Positions 24,989-33,832 of a stretch of DNA of 49,269 nucleotides are shown here, piece by piece. The notes beneath the pieces are model-generated. The model was not told the DNA's origin. It ran no database searches and saw nothing but the letters and a program-made list of their open reading frames with translations. Positions within the stretch are counted from its first letter, which is position 1; each line of letters starts with the position of its first letter. Made by a program: the position numbers and the translations under genes. Source of the stretch: DASSKA01 sp035765755 (GTDB taxonomy: Bacteria; Actinomycetota; Actinomycetes; Propionibacteriales; Nocardioidaceae); contig DASTWW010000081.1 of assembly GCA_035765755.1 (NCBI GenBank), forward strand, positions 1-49,269. The letters are read 5' to 3'.

Positions 24989-25587
24989 GCAGCTACACGA
25001 TCCCGTCCGTGGTCGAGTCGACCCGGCACGGCGAACGCGCCGTCGACATCTACAGCCGGCTTCTGAGCGACCGGATCGTCTACGTCGGCACGCCGATCGA
25101 CGACGGGGTCGCGAACGTGGTGATCGCTCAGCTGCTCCACCTGGAGTCGGCGAACCCGGAGTCCGAGATCAGCCTCTACCTCAACAGCCCGGGCGGCGAG
25201 CCGACGTCGATGCTCGCCATCTACGACACCATCGAGTTCATCCGTGCACCCGTCGCCACGGCCTGCGTGGGCCAGGCGGCCAGCACGGCGGCCGTGCTGC
25301 TCGCCGCTGGTGCTCCGGGCCGGCGTAGCGTCCTACCGCACGCCCGGATCGTGCTCGACCAACCCTCGGCGGGGCGGCAGGGGAGCCTGCCCGACCTGGA
25401 GGTCGAGGCCAAGGAGGTCGCCAGGATGCGCACCGAGCTGGTGGAGCTGCTCGCGCGGCACACCGGCCGCAGCGTCGAGCAGGTGCGCGCCGACACCGAG
25501 CGGGACCTGGTGCTCGGCGCGAGCGACGCGGTGTCCTACGGCGTGGTCGACAGCGTCCTGGAGAGCCGCAAGCTGGCCACCGTGTGA
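24985..25587 (+). CDS. clpP: Clp protease proteolytic subunit-like protein lacking the catalytic His
   Basis: 200-aa ClpP homologue. The nucleophile Ser is retained in VGQAASTAAVLLAAG, and the triad Asp in ADTERDLVLGASDA. The position of the catalytic His reads IVLDQPSAG, with GAC at 25357-25359 where CAC would be expected, so the triad is broken by one base change. The subunit is therefore predicted to be catalytically weak or inactive and to act structurally in a mixed ring with the upstream ClpP. The ATG overlaps the first clpP stop (ATGA). Confidence 0.9.
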   Translation: MSSYTIPSVVESTRHGERAVDIYSRLLSDRIVYVGTPIDDGVANVVIAQLLHLESANPESEISLYLNSPGGEPTSMLAIYDTIEFIRAPVATACVGQAASTAAVLLAAGAPGRRSVLPHARIVLDQPSAGRQGSLPDLEVEAKEVARMRTELVELLARHTGRSVEQVRADTERDLVLGASDAVSYGVVDSVLESRKLATV

Positions 25588-25602
25588 CGCTCTGGGTGAC
25601 GC

Positions 25603-25938
25603 TCAGGCCGCGAGGTTGACCGGGCCCTGCGGCGGCCTCGACCGGGCGCGCAGGCGGTGGCTGATCCGCTCGGTGAGGTCGAGCAGCGTGAGCCCCAGGG
25701 CGCCACCGACCGCCTCGACCACTTCCGAGCTCGGCTCCTTGCGCCCGCGCTCCACCTCGGAGAGGTACTGCGTCGAGACGCCGGCCTGGCCCGCGACGTC
25801 GGCCAAGGTGCGCTGCTGGGCCATGCGCTCCTCGCGCAGCTCGCGGCCGGCTGCCTCGCGCCACAGCGGCGCCGGCTTCGCGCCCTCGGACGTCATCGCG
25901 CCGGCCGGACCCGAAGGGAACCGAATCACCTCACCCAC
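25603..25938 (-). CDS. XRE-family regulator, PopR/ClgR-like
   Basis: 111-aa protein with one helix-turn-helix of the ClgR/PopR type (RTLADVAGQAGVSTQYLSEVERGRKEPSSEVVEAVGGALG), which controls clp genes in actinobacteria. It faces the two clpP genes with only 15 bases between stops. The C-terminus is VNLAA. An LAA end resembles the ssrA tag, and PopR and ClgR are known Clp substrates recognised through C-terminal alanines, so a degradation feedback loop is likely. The start is GTG 25938; an in-frame ATG 14 codons later is an alternative. Confidence 0.87.
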   Translation of the reverse strand: MGEVIRFPSGPAGAMTSEGAKPAPLWREAAGRELREERMAQQRTLADVAGQAGVSTQYLSEVERGRKEPSSEVVEAVGGALGLTLLDLTERISHRLRARSRPPQGPVNLAA

Positions 25939-26002
25939 GTCTGGATGCTAGGCCCGATCGCGCCGGCCCGGGTGCTGCGTTCGCGGCCCGCGAACAGCGC
26001 GC

Positions 26003-26029
26003 TGTCGATCGGCGGCGCTCCCGATCGTC
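26003..26029 (+). promoter_or_regulatory. ECF42-type promoter of the second DGPF/sigma pair
   Basis: TGTCGA (26003-26008), 17-base spacer, CGTC (26026-26029), 39 bases before the DGPF ATG. Same -35 and same spacer as at 8525-8551, with T instead of A in the -10, both of which the reported ECF42 motif allows. Confidence 0.72.
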
Positions 26030-26068
26030 ATCTCCCCGACCTATCGGTTCACGAGGAAGGATGGAGCC

Positions 26069-26458
26069 ATGCGCTACACGCTTCTGCTGCACTACCCGGA
26101 GATGACCGCCGAAGAGCTCGGTGAGGAGGCGCTCAAGGAGGGGATGGCCGCCTTCGACGCCTACGCGAAGGCGCTCGACGACGCCGACGTGCTGCTCTCG
26201 GCGGAGGTGCTCGCCCCGAGCTCCGCCACCACGACGCTCAGCCGCAAGACCGGCGAGCTGCTCGTCCAGGACGGTCCGTTCGCGGACACCAAGGAGCAGC
26301 TCGGAGGCACCTTCGTGATCGAGGTGCCCGACCTGGACGCAGCGATCGCGTGGGCCGAGCGGGCGCCGTCTGCCAGCTACGGCGACGTGGAGATCCGCCC
26401 GACGGCGACGCGCTTCGTCGACGGCGCGTGGACGGACTGGTCCTTCCCGGGCGCATGA
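26069..26458 (+). CDS. DGPF/YCII-domain protein (second ECF42 partner)
   Basis: 129-aa YCII-family protein containing LLVQDGPFADTKEQLGG, where the DGPF signature is exact. The start is ATG 26069 after GAAGGATGGAG. Its TGA overlaps the ATG of the following sigma gene (ATGA), a tighter arrangement than in the first DGPF/ECF42 pair, where 32 bases separate the genes. The two DGPF proteins differ throughout, so this is not a recent duplication. Biochemical function is unknown. Confidence 0.92.
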   Translation: MRYTLLLHYPEMTAEELGEEALKEGMAAFDAYAKALDDADVLLSAEVLAPSSATTTLSRKTGELLVQDGPFADTKEQLGGTFVIEVPDLDAAIAWAERAPSASYGDVEIRPTATRFVDGAWTDWSFPGA

Positions 26459-27718
26459 CGGGCGAGGCGACCGACGTGCAGGTGCGGGCGGCGCAGGTCG
26501 CCCGCACCTGTTACGGACGCCTGGTCGCTCTCATCGCCGCGTCCACGCGCGACCTCGCTCTCGCCGAGGACGTGCTTGGCGACGCCTTCGAGCGGGCGCT
26601 GCGGACCTGGCCGACGGCCGGCGTCCCCGCCCAGCCGGAGGCGTGGCTGGTCACCGTTGCCCGCAATCGTCTGCGCGACGTGCTGGGGTCGGCGGCCGCG
26701 CGGACCTCCCTGCCGCTCGATCCCGAGGACCGACGCTTGGCCGTGCTCGAGTCCTTCGACCCGGACAAGATCCGACAGACGGCTGGAGCTGCTGTTCGTC
26801 TGTGCCCACCCGGCGATCGACCCCGCCATTCGCACGCCGCTCATGCTGAACACCGTGCTCGGCATCGACGCCGCTCGCATCGCCACGGCGTTCGCACTAC
26901 CGCCCGCCACCATGGCCCAGCGCCTGGTGCGCGCCAAGCGCAGAGTTCGGGATGCCGGCATCCCGTTCACGGTGCCCACCCGCGCCGACCTTCCCGTCCG
27001 CTGTGACGCGGTGCTCGAGGCCATCTATGGCGCGTATGCGATCGAGTGGCAGGTCTCCGGCGCGCAGGAGCGCACCTCCCTCGCCGACGAAGCCCGCTAC
27101 CTGGCGGTGCTGCTCGCGTCGCTCCTCGATGACGCCGAGGCGTGCGGGCTGGCGTCGTTGATCTCCTTCGTTGCCTCGCGGGCGGCCGCTCGAGAGGTCG
27201 ACGGCGCGTTCGTTCCGCTCGACGAGCAGGACGTGACGAGGTGGGACCCGACCCAGATCTCGGACGGCGAGCGGCTGCTGCAGCGGGCGACGCAGGTCCG
27301 TGCGCGCGACAGCGAGCCGATCGGCCGCTTCCAGCTGGAGGCCGCGATCCAGGCCGCCCATGCCGCTCGGCGCCACACCGGAGCCGTGGACTGGCGGGGA
27401 GTGGTGCGGCTCACCGAGGCGCTCGCCCACGTCGCACCGACCCGGGGAGCGCGCGTCGCGCTCGCGGCCGCCCGCGCGCACGTGGACGGGCCGGAGGCGG
27501 GACTCGCCGAGCTGGATCGCGACCAGGATCCGCTGGTCGACAGGTTCCAGCCGGCATGGGCGACGCGCGCGCAGCTGCTCGCGGAGGCCGGGCTCTTCGA
27601 GGATGCGGGCGTCGCCTACCGAAGGGCGATCTCGCTGACGACCGAGCCGTCGGTCCGTCGGTTCCTGGAGCGCCGGCTCGGCCTGCTCGCGGGTCACTCG
27701 CGACGGGCCGGTCGATAG
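26455..27718 (+). pseudogene. ECF42-group sigma factor gene with a frameshift
   Basis: The first 108 codons from ATG 26455 encode the sigma2 region (LALAEDVLGDAFERALRTWP, then PEAWLVTVARNRLRDVLG) up to DPDKIRQ. The remainder of the family, starting RLELLFVCAHPAIDPAIRTPLMLNTVLG with the sigma4 helix-turn-helix and the long C-terminal extension (EPIGRFQLEAAIQAAHAARR), lies in the next frame. Skipping one base near 26779 restores a continuous protein of about 420 residues. The gene is otherwise uneroded, so this is a very recent mutation or an assembly error. Confidence 0.85.
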
Positions 27719-27791
27719 TGGCCACCCGTATGGTGGCGGGATATGGTCGATCACCTAGTTCGAGTCCTGCCGCTCGAGGAGGCCTCCGGCG

Positions 27792-28040
27792 ATGACGACT
27801 GATTCGGATGTGCTGGCTCGCATCGAGGCACTGGTCGCGGAAGAGCATGATCTGCGTGCGCGGCGCGAGCGCGACGAGCTGGCTGCCGACACTGAGCACC
27901 AGCGGTTGCAGGCCGTGGAGGTCGAGCTCGACCGCTGCTGGGACCTGCTGCGGCAGCGCCGCGCTTTGCGGGAGAGCGGTCAGGACCCGGACCGGGCATC
28001 GGTCCGTCCGGGCGAGGAGGTCGAGGGCTACCTCGGCTGA
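27792..28040 (+). CDS. DUF2630 family protein
   Basis: 82-aa, highly charged helical protein that matches the actinobacterial DUF2630 family. It begins with a helix (VLARIEALVAEEHDL), continues with the family's LDRCWDLLRQRRALR and ends in RPGEEVEGYLG. It is likely a small coiled-coil cytoplasmic protein. The start is ATG 27792 with GAGGAGG upstream. It is convergent with the MFS operon and separated by 21 bases. Function unknown. Confidence 0.9.
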   Translation: MTTDSDVLARIEALVAEEHDLRARRERDELAADTEHQRLQAVEVELDRCWDLLRQRRALRESGQDPDRASVRPGEEVEGYLG

Positions 28041-28061
28041 CCGGACAGACGGCGGCCCGGT

Positions 28062-29336
28062 TCAGAGCCGGTCGTCGCTGGCCAGCTTGCGCACGAAGAC
28101 GATGCTGGCGAGCAGCGCCGCGGAGCAGACGAACCACATCGAGGCGTAGCCGTGTGTCGACGTGAGCAACGGCGCGAGCAGCATGATCGCGGCACCCGCC
28201 ACCAGCGGGCCCAGGGTCCCGCCGATGCCGCGGCTGATCCCGAACAGCCCGGAGGCGGCGCCGTGCCGCTCCTCCGGCAGCAGCCGCATCAGCATCGACA
28301 GCGGCAGGGTCATCACCGTGGCCGCGCCCGCGGCCACGACCGGGATGAGTCCCGCGACCCAGGTGGCTTGCAGGATGCCGGGGATGGCCATGCACCCGCC
28401 GTACACCACCAGCGCCCCGGTCAGCAGCCGGACGTGCCCGAACCGGTCGGCCAGCCAGCCCGACGTGGGCGCGGCGATCGCGATGCCCACCGCGACGAGC
28501 GGGAAGATAATCGTGGCCACGAAGGACGAGGGCTTGCCGAGCCCGACGGTGAAGAACAGCACCACGAAGGCGCGCAGCGCCGACAGTGCGAAGTTCCACA
28601 GCCCGTTGGCGATCATCAGCATCACGATGGACCGGTCCTGCAGCAGCTCGCGCATCGCGCCGAGCGCGCGGAAGCCGGAGTCCTGGCCGTTCTCGACGTC
28701 CTCCTTGCGCCGCTTGCGCAGCCCGTAGACCAGGGCCGCGGTGACGGCCAGCATCAGCAGCGCGGCGAGGAAGAACGGCAGCCCGGCCGAGACGGACAGC
28801 AGCAGGCCGCCACCGATCAGGGCCAGGCCGACGCCCGTCACCCGGAAGCTGCTCTCTGCGCTGCGGGACCGCCCGCTGGCCTCGTCGGGGACCAGGTCGG
28901 GGTAGAGCGCCCAGTACGGCGCGAGGAAGGCGTAGTAGCCGATGTACAGCACACACAGCGCGACAGCGAAGCCCCACAGGCCGGCCTGGGCGATGCCCAG
29001 CACACCGACCGCGGCCACGGCCAGGCACAGCAGCACGCCACTGGCCACCATCCAGGCGAGTCGGCCGCCGACGGTGCGGTGCCGGTCGGCCAGCCCGCCG
29101 ACGATCGCCGGCACGAAGATGCCGAAGAAACCCTCCCCGCCGACCAGCAGGCCGACCATCAACGGGCCGGAGATCTGCTGGACCAGGACGGGGACGTACG
29201 TCGAGGTGACCGAGATCGTGAAGGCGAGCCCGAGCGCGGGCACGCCGAGCAGCAGGAGCAGCCGTCGCTCCGGCCAGCTCAGTGACCGATGCTCCTCGCT
29301 GGATCTGCCCTCGTCCTGCTGGGTGCTGCTCGTCAT
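28062..29336 (-). CDS. MFS transporter (first of a tandem pair)
   Basis: 424-aa, 12-segment major facilitator. After a polar 22-residue N-terminus the membrane core begins RRLLLLLGVPALGLAF. The MFS loop 2-3 motif appears as GGLADRHRTVGGR, and a second copy as GWLADRFGHVRLL in the C-terminal half. The YYAFLAPYWALYPDLVP segment recalls SLC45/sugar-type members, but the substrate is not predictable. The ATG overlaps the stop of the upstream MFS gene by four bases, so the two are co-translated and could work on related compounds or form a pair. Confidence 0.9.
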   Translation of the reverse strand: MTSSTQQDEGRSSEEHRSLSWPERRLLLLLGVPALGLAFTISVTSTYVPVLVQQISGPLMVGLLVGGEGFFGIFVPAIVGGLADRHRTVGGRLAWMVASGVLLCLAVAAVGVLGIAQAGLWGFAVALCVLYIGYYAFLAPYWALYPDLVPDEASGRSRSAESSFRVTGVGLALIGGGLLLSVSAGLPFFLAALLMLAVTAALVYGLRKRRKEDVENGQDSGFRALGAMRELLQDRSIVMLMIANGLWNFALSALRAFVVLFFTVGLGKPSSFVATIIFPLVAVGIAIAAPTSGWLADRFGHVRLLTGALVVYGGCMAIPGILQATWVAGLIPVVAAGAATVMTLPLSMLMRLLPEERHGAASGLFGISRGIGGTLGPLVAGAAIMLLAPLLTSTHGYASMWFVCSAALLASIVFVRKLASDDRL

Positions 29337-30895
29337 GTCCGCGCCTCCTCCGTCTCTCGGACTGCCTCGTCGGAGGCGACTGCGGTGGCGACGTCACGCG
29401 GGTACGTGAGCCGTGCCCAGAACACGATCAGCAGCCCGGCCACCAGCAGCGGCAGCAGCATGATCGAGAACGCGTCCGCAAGGCCGGCTGCCGCCTGCCC
29501 GCTGACCGCGCCCTGCCCGGCGGTGTGCGCGGAGATGTCGCGCTCGCTGGCGCCGCCCAGCCAGGCCGACACCAGGCCGAACAGCACCGGCGCAGCCGCC
29601 CCCAGCCCGTAGCGGAGCACCGTGCGTACCGCCTCGGCGCGGCCCCACAGCCGGCCTGGCATCAGGTCGAGCCGGGCGGCGTCGAGCGGCGGGTTGGCGC
29701 CACCGAGCCCGGCAGCGGCCAGGAAGAACAGCGGCGCCGCGATCGCCAGGATGGTGGTCGAGAGGGCCGGCAGGAACAGCCCGACCGCGATCAGGAAGCA
29801 GATCCCGGACACCACCGGCCGGGCGGAGACCCGGTGCCGCTCGAGCAGCCGGTCGGCGATCCGGCCACCGGCCAGCACACCGACGATGGCGCCGATCCCG
29901 ATCATGAACAGCAGCATGTTGGCGGTGCCCTGGCCCAGGTCGTACCGGCCGCGCAGGAACACCACCGCGAACGTGCGCAGCCCGGAGAAGAAGAAGAAGC
30001 CAAGCGCCGACGAGACGATCAGGACCCGGTTGGTGGGGATCCGCAGCACGTAACGGACCGCCCACCACAGCGACTGGCGGGTCGGGTCGTCGTGCAGCAC
30101 CAGGTCCGGACGCGGGTCGACCCCCTGCTCGCGGACCTGCTGGCCGGCCCTGTTGTCCTCCACCGGCTCCTGCTGGTCGACGGTCTTGTCGTCGGCCCGC
30201 TTGTGCGGCCGGATCCGCTGCGCGCCGTACGGCAGCCGCCAGCTCCCGTCCCGAGCCGGCTCGGGCAGGTGTCGCCAGATCACCCAGGCCAGCCCCAGCC
30301 CTGGCAGCGCCAGCGCCCAGAACGCGAACCGCCACGACAGGGCCGCGGCAATGTCGCCGGACACCAGCAACCCGACGCCGGCGCCGACCAGCTCACCGCT
30401 GAGCACGAAACCGTAGATCCGGCCCCGCTCGGAGACCGGGAAGTAGTCACCGGTCAGCGACGCCACCGCCGGCCCGGCGGTGGCCACGATGGCGCCGAGC
30501 GCGACGCGGGTGAGCAGCAGCATGGTGTACGACGGGGAGAGCCCACCGACGGCGAGCGCGGCCGACCACAGCAGGATCGCTCCGGCGAGCAGGCCGGTTC
30601 GGTTGACCCGGTCGGTCAGCGACCCGGCCGGGAGGGTGGCGACCGCGCCGATCCCCGTGGACACCGAGACCAGCAGACCGACCTGGGTGTTGCCGATGTT
30701 CAGCGACGCCTCCAGCTGCGGCGCGGTGGCCCCGATCGTGGCCGCGTCGGCGGACTCCAGCGCCAGTACGCAGGCCAGCAGCGCGATCACCTTCAGCCGG
30801 GCACGGCCACCGACCTTCTCGGGCACCTGGCGCACGAGAAGGCTGCGGAGCCGGTCGACGGTCGTGCTCGCGGAGCCGGGGCGGTGGGACGTCAT
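29333..30895 (-). CDS. MFS transporter with long central loop
   Basis: 520-aa major facilitator, about 100 residues longer than the usual 400-420. Twelve hydrophobic segments are visible, the first being LKVIALLACVLALESADAATIG. MFS motifs are GSLTDRVNRTGLL and GGRIADRLLERHR. A hydrophilic loop of roughly 80 residues (around 215-295, ending in TRQSLWWAVRYVLRIP) joins the two halves. Residues D/E in the first helix suggest a proton-coupled carrier, perhaps an exporter. It heads the two-gene unit with the next MFS. Confidence 0.9.
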   Translation of the reverse strand: MTSHRPGSASTTVDRLRSLLVRQVPEKVGGRARLKVIALLACVLALESADAATIGATAPQLEASLNIGNTQVGLLVSVSTGIGAVATLPAGSLTDRVNRTGLLAGAILLWSAALAVGGLSPSYTMLLLTRVALGAIVATAGPAVASLTGDYFPVSERGRIYGFVLSGELVGAGVGLLVSGDIAAALSWRFAFWALALPGLGLAWVIWRHLPEPARDGSWRLPYGAQRIRPHKRADDKTVDQQEPVEDNRAGQQVREQGVDPRPDLVLHDDPTRQSLWWAVRYVLRIPTNRVLIVSSALGFFFFSGLRTFAVVFLRGRYDLGQGTANMLLFMIGIGAIVGVLAGGRIADRLLERHRVSARPVVSGICFLIAVGLFLPALSTTILAIAAPLFFLAAAGLGGANPPLDAARLDLMPGRLWGRAEAVRTVLRYGLGAAAPVLFGLVSAWLGGASERDISAHTAGQGAVSGQAAAGLADAFSIMLLPLLVAGLLIVFWARLTYPRDVATAVASDEAVRETEEART

Positions 30896-30959
30896 CGCCC
30901 GGTTCGTACCCGTTCCGCGCCGGAGCGAACGGTCCGGGGGCTCCGCCGCCCGCGTGAGG

Positions 30960-31709
30960 TCAGTCGCCCCAGGTCATGCTGAACACCTCGAACGCGGTGC
31001 CGTGCATCACCTGCATCCGGCTGCCGACCGGGCGGGACACCCCCTCCAGGAACTCCGCCGGGTCGAAGTTGGCCCAACCGAGGCCCTCGATGTAGGCCCG
31101 GTGCGCGGCCAGCGAGGCGATGCCGGCGTCGAAGGAGTCGGTGATGTCCACGCCGCGGTTCGCGCGCGGTGACCCGGCGGCCCAGACCTGCTTCACCCCG
31201 CCCCACGGCCCCAGTCCCGCCTCGACCTGGTCGTGGAACACCCACCGGTTCCCGGCGTCTCGCACGGCGTCGACGGTCGCCCGTCCGGCCGCGATGTGGT
31301 CGGGCTGGTTCAGGCTCAGGCCGCCCCAGCTCTCCCGGAAGTTGTTGGTGATCACGATCTGCGGCCGGTGCCGGCGTACGACGGAGGTGATGGCCCGTCG
31401 CAAGGGAACGCCGTACTCCAAGATCCCGTCCGGCAGCCGCAGGAACTCGACCACGTCCACGCCGACGATCCGCGCGGACTCGATTTGCTCGGCCTCCCGC
31501 ACCTCGCGCGCCTGGTCCGGCGGCATCCCGTCGATGCCGGCCTCGCCGCTGGTGACCATGCAGTACACGACGCGCTTGCCCTGTCGGGTCCAGCGGGCGA
31601 CCGCCGCGGCGGTCCCGAACTCGAGATCGTCGGGGTGCGCGACCACGCACAGCGCGCGCTCCCAGTCCTCGGTGACCGGTTCCAGCGGGGCCGGTGGCTG
31701 TTGGTCCAT
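30960..31709 (-). CDS. PIG-L/LmbE-family deacetylase
   Basis: 249-aa zinc deacetylase of the family that includes MshB and Mca. The zinc-binding AHPDD motif is in VVAHPDDLEFGTAAAVARW (residues about 23-27), and the third ligand is in NQPDHIAAGRATVDAV. It would remove an N-acetyl group from a GlcNAc-like substrate; neither mycothiol genes nor a pathway is adjacent, so the substrate is open. The start is ATG 31709. It lies 64 bases upstream of nothing co-oriented except the MFS pair, which could be co-transcribed downstream. Confidence 0.92.
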   Translation of the reverse strand: MDQQPPAPLEPVTEDWERALCVVAHPDDLEFGTAAAVARWTRQGKRVVYCMVTSGEAGIDGMPPDQAREVREAEQIESARIVGVDVVEFLRLPDGILEYGVPLRRAITSVVRRHRPQIVITNNFRESWGGLSLNQPDHIAAGRATVDAVRDAGNRWVFHDQVEAGLGPWGGVKQVWAAGSPRANRGVDITDSFDAGIASLAAHRAYIEGLGWANFDPAEFLEGVSRPVGSRMQVMHGTAFEVFSMTWGD

Positions 31710-31783
31710 GGCCCGAGCATGCCATGCCCTGGAACGCTCCGCCGGACGATAGGCTGCCGTGCCGAGCGGGCCCGCCCGCTCGC

Positions 31784-31857
31784 GGGGCGGTAGCTCAGCC
31801 GGTTAGAGCAGAGGACTCATAATCCTTGGGTCGTGGGTTCGAGTCCCACCCGCCCTA
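31784..31857 (+). tRNA. tRNA-Met (CAT)
   Basis: Complete cloverleaf. Acceptor GGGGCGG pairs with CCGCCCT (first pair G-U); the D arm is GCTCAGCCGGTTAGAGC; the anticodon stem GAGGA/TCCTT holds the loop CTCATAA with anticodon CAT; the variable loop is five bases; the T arm is GTGGG-TTCGAGT-CCCAC; the discriminator is A. The ACTCATAAT context marks an elongator Met tRNA rather than the initiator or the lysidine-modified Ile tRNA. CCA is not encoded. Confidence 0.95.
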
Positions 31858-31879
31858 CTCCACCGCGGTCGCCTTGTGG

Positions 31880-32713
31880 TCACATCTCCTCGTGGTGGTC
31901 CGGATCCCCGCCGAACAGCCTGCCCTCGGGGCGGGCCAGCGCCGTGATCGCGGCCACCTCGTCGGCATCGAGCTCGAAGCCGAACGTGTCGAGGTTCGCC
32001 ACCTGGCGCTCTGGTGTCGCCGACTTGGGGATCGGGATGCAGCCCAGCTGGACCTGCCAGCGGAGGATCACCTGGGCGGGGGAGACCCTGTGCTTCTCCG
32101 CCGCCTCGGCGACGGGCGGCTCGGAGAAGGGAGCCCGGCGCTTGCCCAGCGGGCTCCACGACTCGGTGCGGATGCCGAGCTCCTCGTTCACCCGCCGCAT
32201 CTCCGGCTGCGGGAAGTGAGGGTGCAGCTCGATCTGGTTGACCGCCGGCGTCACTCCGGTGGCGTCGATGATCCGGGCCAGGTGCTCCTCGGTGGAGTTG
32301 GAGACGCCGATCGAGCGTACGAGCCCTTCCTCGCGAAGCGCGACCAGGGCGCGCCATGCTTCGACGAACTTCCCGACGCTCGGGTTCGGCCAGTGGATGA
32401 GGTGCAGGTCGAGGTAGTCGAGGCCGAGCCGCTCCAGCGAACCGCGAGTGCTCTTGATCGCCGCGTCGTACCCGTGGTGGCGGCCGGGGATCTTGCTGGT
32501 GACGAAGAGCTCGTCGCGGGGCACACCGGAGCGCCGGATCGCTTCGCCGACCTCCGACTCGTTCTCGTAGTTCACCGCCGTGTCGAGAAGCCGATAGCCC
32601 ACGTCGATGGCGCTCGCGACCGCCGCGACACCCTCGCCCCCGCGCAGCGGGTAGGTGCCGAACCCGATCGCCGGGATCGCGTGGCCGTCGTTGAGCGTGT
32701 ACGTCGGAACCAT
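31880..32713 (-). CDS. Aldo/keto reductase
   Basis: 277-aa NADPH-dependent oxidoreductase with a TIM-barrel fold. The tetrad is present: Asp in YRLLDTAVNYENE with its Tyr, Lys in FVTSKIPGRHH, and His in DLHLIHWPNP. IGVSNSTEEHL and the cofactor-binding IPIPKSATPERQVANLD complete the family signature. ATG 32713 (MVPTYTLNDGH) is preferred over a TTG three codons upstream. It probably reduces aldehydes or ketones such as 2,5-diketogluconate-like substrates. The tRNA lies just downstream on the opposite strand. Confidence 0.93.
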   Translation of the reverse strand: MVPTYTLNDGHAIPAIGFGTYPLRGGEGVAAVASAIDVGYRLLDTAVNYENESEVGEAIRRSGVPRDELFVTSKIPGRHHGYDAAIKSTRGSLERLGLDYLDLHLIHWPNPSVGKFVEAWRALVALREEGLVRSIGVSNSTEEHLARIIDATGVTPAVNQIELHPHFPQPEMRRVNEELGIRTESWSPLGKRRAPFSEPPVAEAAEKHRVSPAQVILRWQVQLGCIPIPKSATPERQVANLDTFGFELDADEVAAITALARPEGRLFGGDPDHHEEM

Positions 32714-32821
32714 GAGCCCCAACCTAGGGAAGGGGCGCAGGCACTCCGCACGCGCCCCCGGGGGTCAGGCGCCTCTAATTCGGTTTCCTGCTGGCGTTGA
32801 CTCTGCTTGGCTGGCGCGACC

Positions 32822-33832
32822 ATGCAGATCCGCGAAGTGTCACCGTCCCAGTCCGCCGAGTTCGCCCGTTGGCACACCGCGCTGGAGGCCGGCGCCGTCG
32901 ACGGCCGCGTCGGCGCCAGCGTGTCCTCCCTCACCGAGTTCACCGACTCCTTAGCGGCGCCCTCGCCGGTGAAGCGGCGCACCGCGGTCGCCGCCCTCGC
33001 CGGCGAGGAGTGCGTCGGGGCCGTGCTGTTCGAGCTGCCGTTGCAGAGCGACCTCGACACGGTGCTGCTCGAGCTCGCCGTACCCCCGCCGTACCGGCGT
33101 CAGGGCGTGGGCGCCGCGCTGTGGGACTGGGCCGCCACCCGGGCGCGCGAGCTGGGCAGGTCCATCGTCCAGACCGAAATTTTCGTCCCGGCCGGCCACA
33201 CCGTCGACACCTGGCCCGGCGCAAGGTTCGCGGCGGCTCGGGGGTTCGTCAGCGCGAACGTCGAGGACCACCTGCTCGTCGACCTGCCGTACGACGAGGG
33301 GCGGCTCACCGCGCTCGAGACGGGCGGCGACCGGTCGGACGGCTATCGCATCACGTCCTGGGCAGGACGCTGCCCGGACGAGTACGTCGAGGCCTGGGCC
33401 GCCCTGCACACGGCGATGTCGGCCGACGTGCCCACCGGGGAGCTGGCCCGTGACGTGGTGGTGCACACCGTGGACGGAGTCCGGCTCAACGAGTCGCGGA
33501 TGGCGAAGAACTGGACCGCGCTGAACGCGCTGGCCCTCGACGCGGGCGGGGAGCCGGTCGGGTACAGCACGCTGTTCCTGCCGCGCACCCAGCCGGAGCA
33601 CGCCTACCAGGACGACACCCTGGTGCTGCGCGCACACCGCGGTCACGGCCTCGGTGCCAGGCTGAAGGTCGCGAACCTGCGCCGGCTCGCGGGACTTCCC
33701 GACACCGACGTCGCGCGGCGGCGGTGGCTGCACACGTACACCGCCAAGGGCAACGCGCCGATGCAGGCGGTGAACGCGCGGTTCGGCTTCCGCGCGGTCG
33801 AGGAGATGCACGAGTTCGAGAGGCGCGGCTAA
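32822..33832 (+). CDS. Tandem-GNAT acetyltransferase
   Basis: 336-aa protein with two GNAT domains, the layout of mycothiol-synthase-like proteins. The N-terminal domain has LAVPPPYRRQGVGAALWDW (acetyl-CoA loop Q/RxxGxG/A) near residues 80-100. The C-terminal domain has LRAHRGHGLGARLKVANLRRL near residue 265-285, and ends NARFGFRAVEEMHEFERRG. The substrate is unknown. The start is ATG 32822. Its stop overlaps that of the convergent AlkZ-like gene by four bases. Confidence 0.9.
   Translation: MQIREVSPSQSAEFARWHTALEAGAVDGRVGASVSSLTEFTDSLAAPSPVKRRTAVAALAGEECVGAVLFELPLQSDLDTVLLELAVPPPYRRQGVGAALWDWAATRARELGRSIVQTEIFVPAGHTVDTWPGARFAAARGFVSANVEDHLLVDLPYDEGRLTALETGGDRSDGYRITSWAGRCPDEYVEAWAALHTAMSADVPTGELARDVVVHTVDGVRLNESRMAKNWTALNALALDAGGEPVGYSTLFLPRTQPEHAYQDDTLVLRAHRGHGLGARLKVANLRRLAGLPDTDVARRRWLHTYTAKGNAPMQAVNARFGFRAVEEMHEFERRG

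Noticed and set aside
28152..30982. Two very long plus-strand open frames opposite the MFS pair
   Set aside because: Gln/Arg/His-rich low-complexity translations antisense to two well-supported transporters; no ribosome-binding site or homology.
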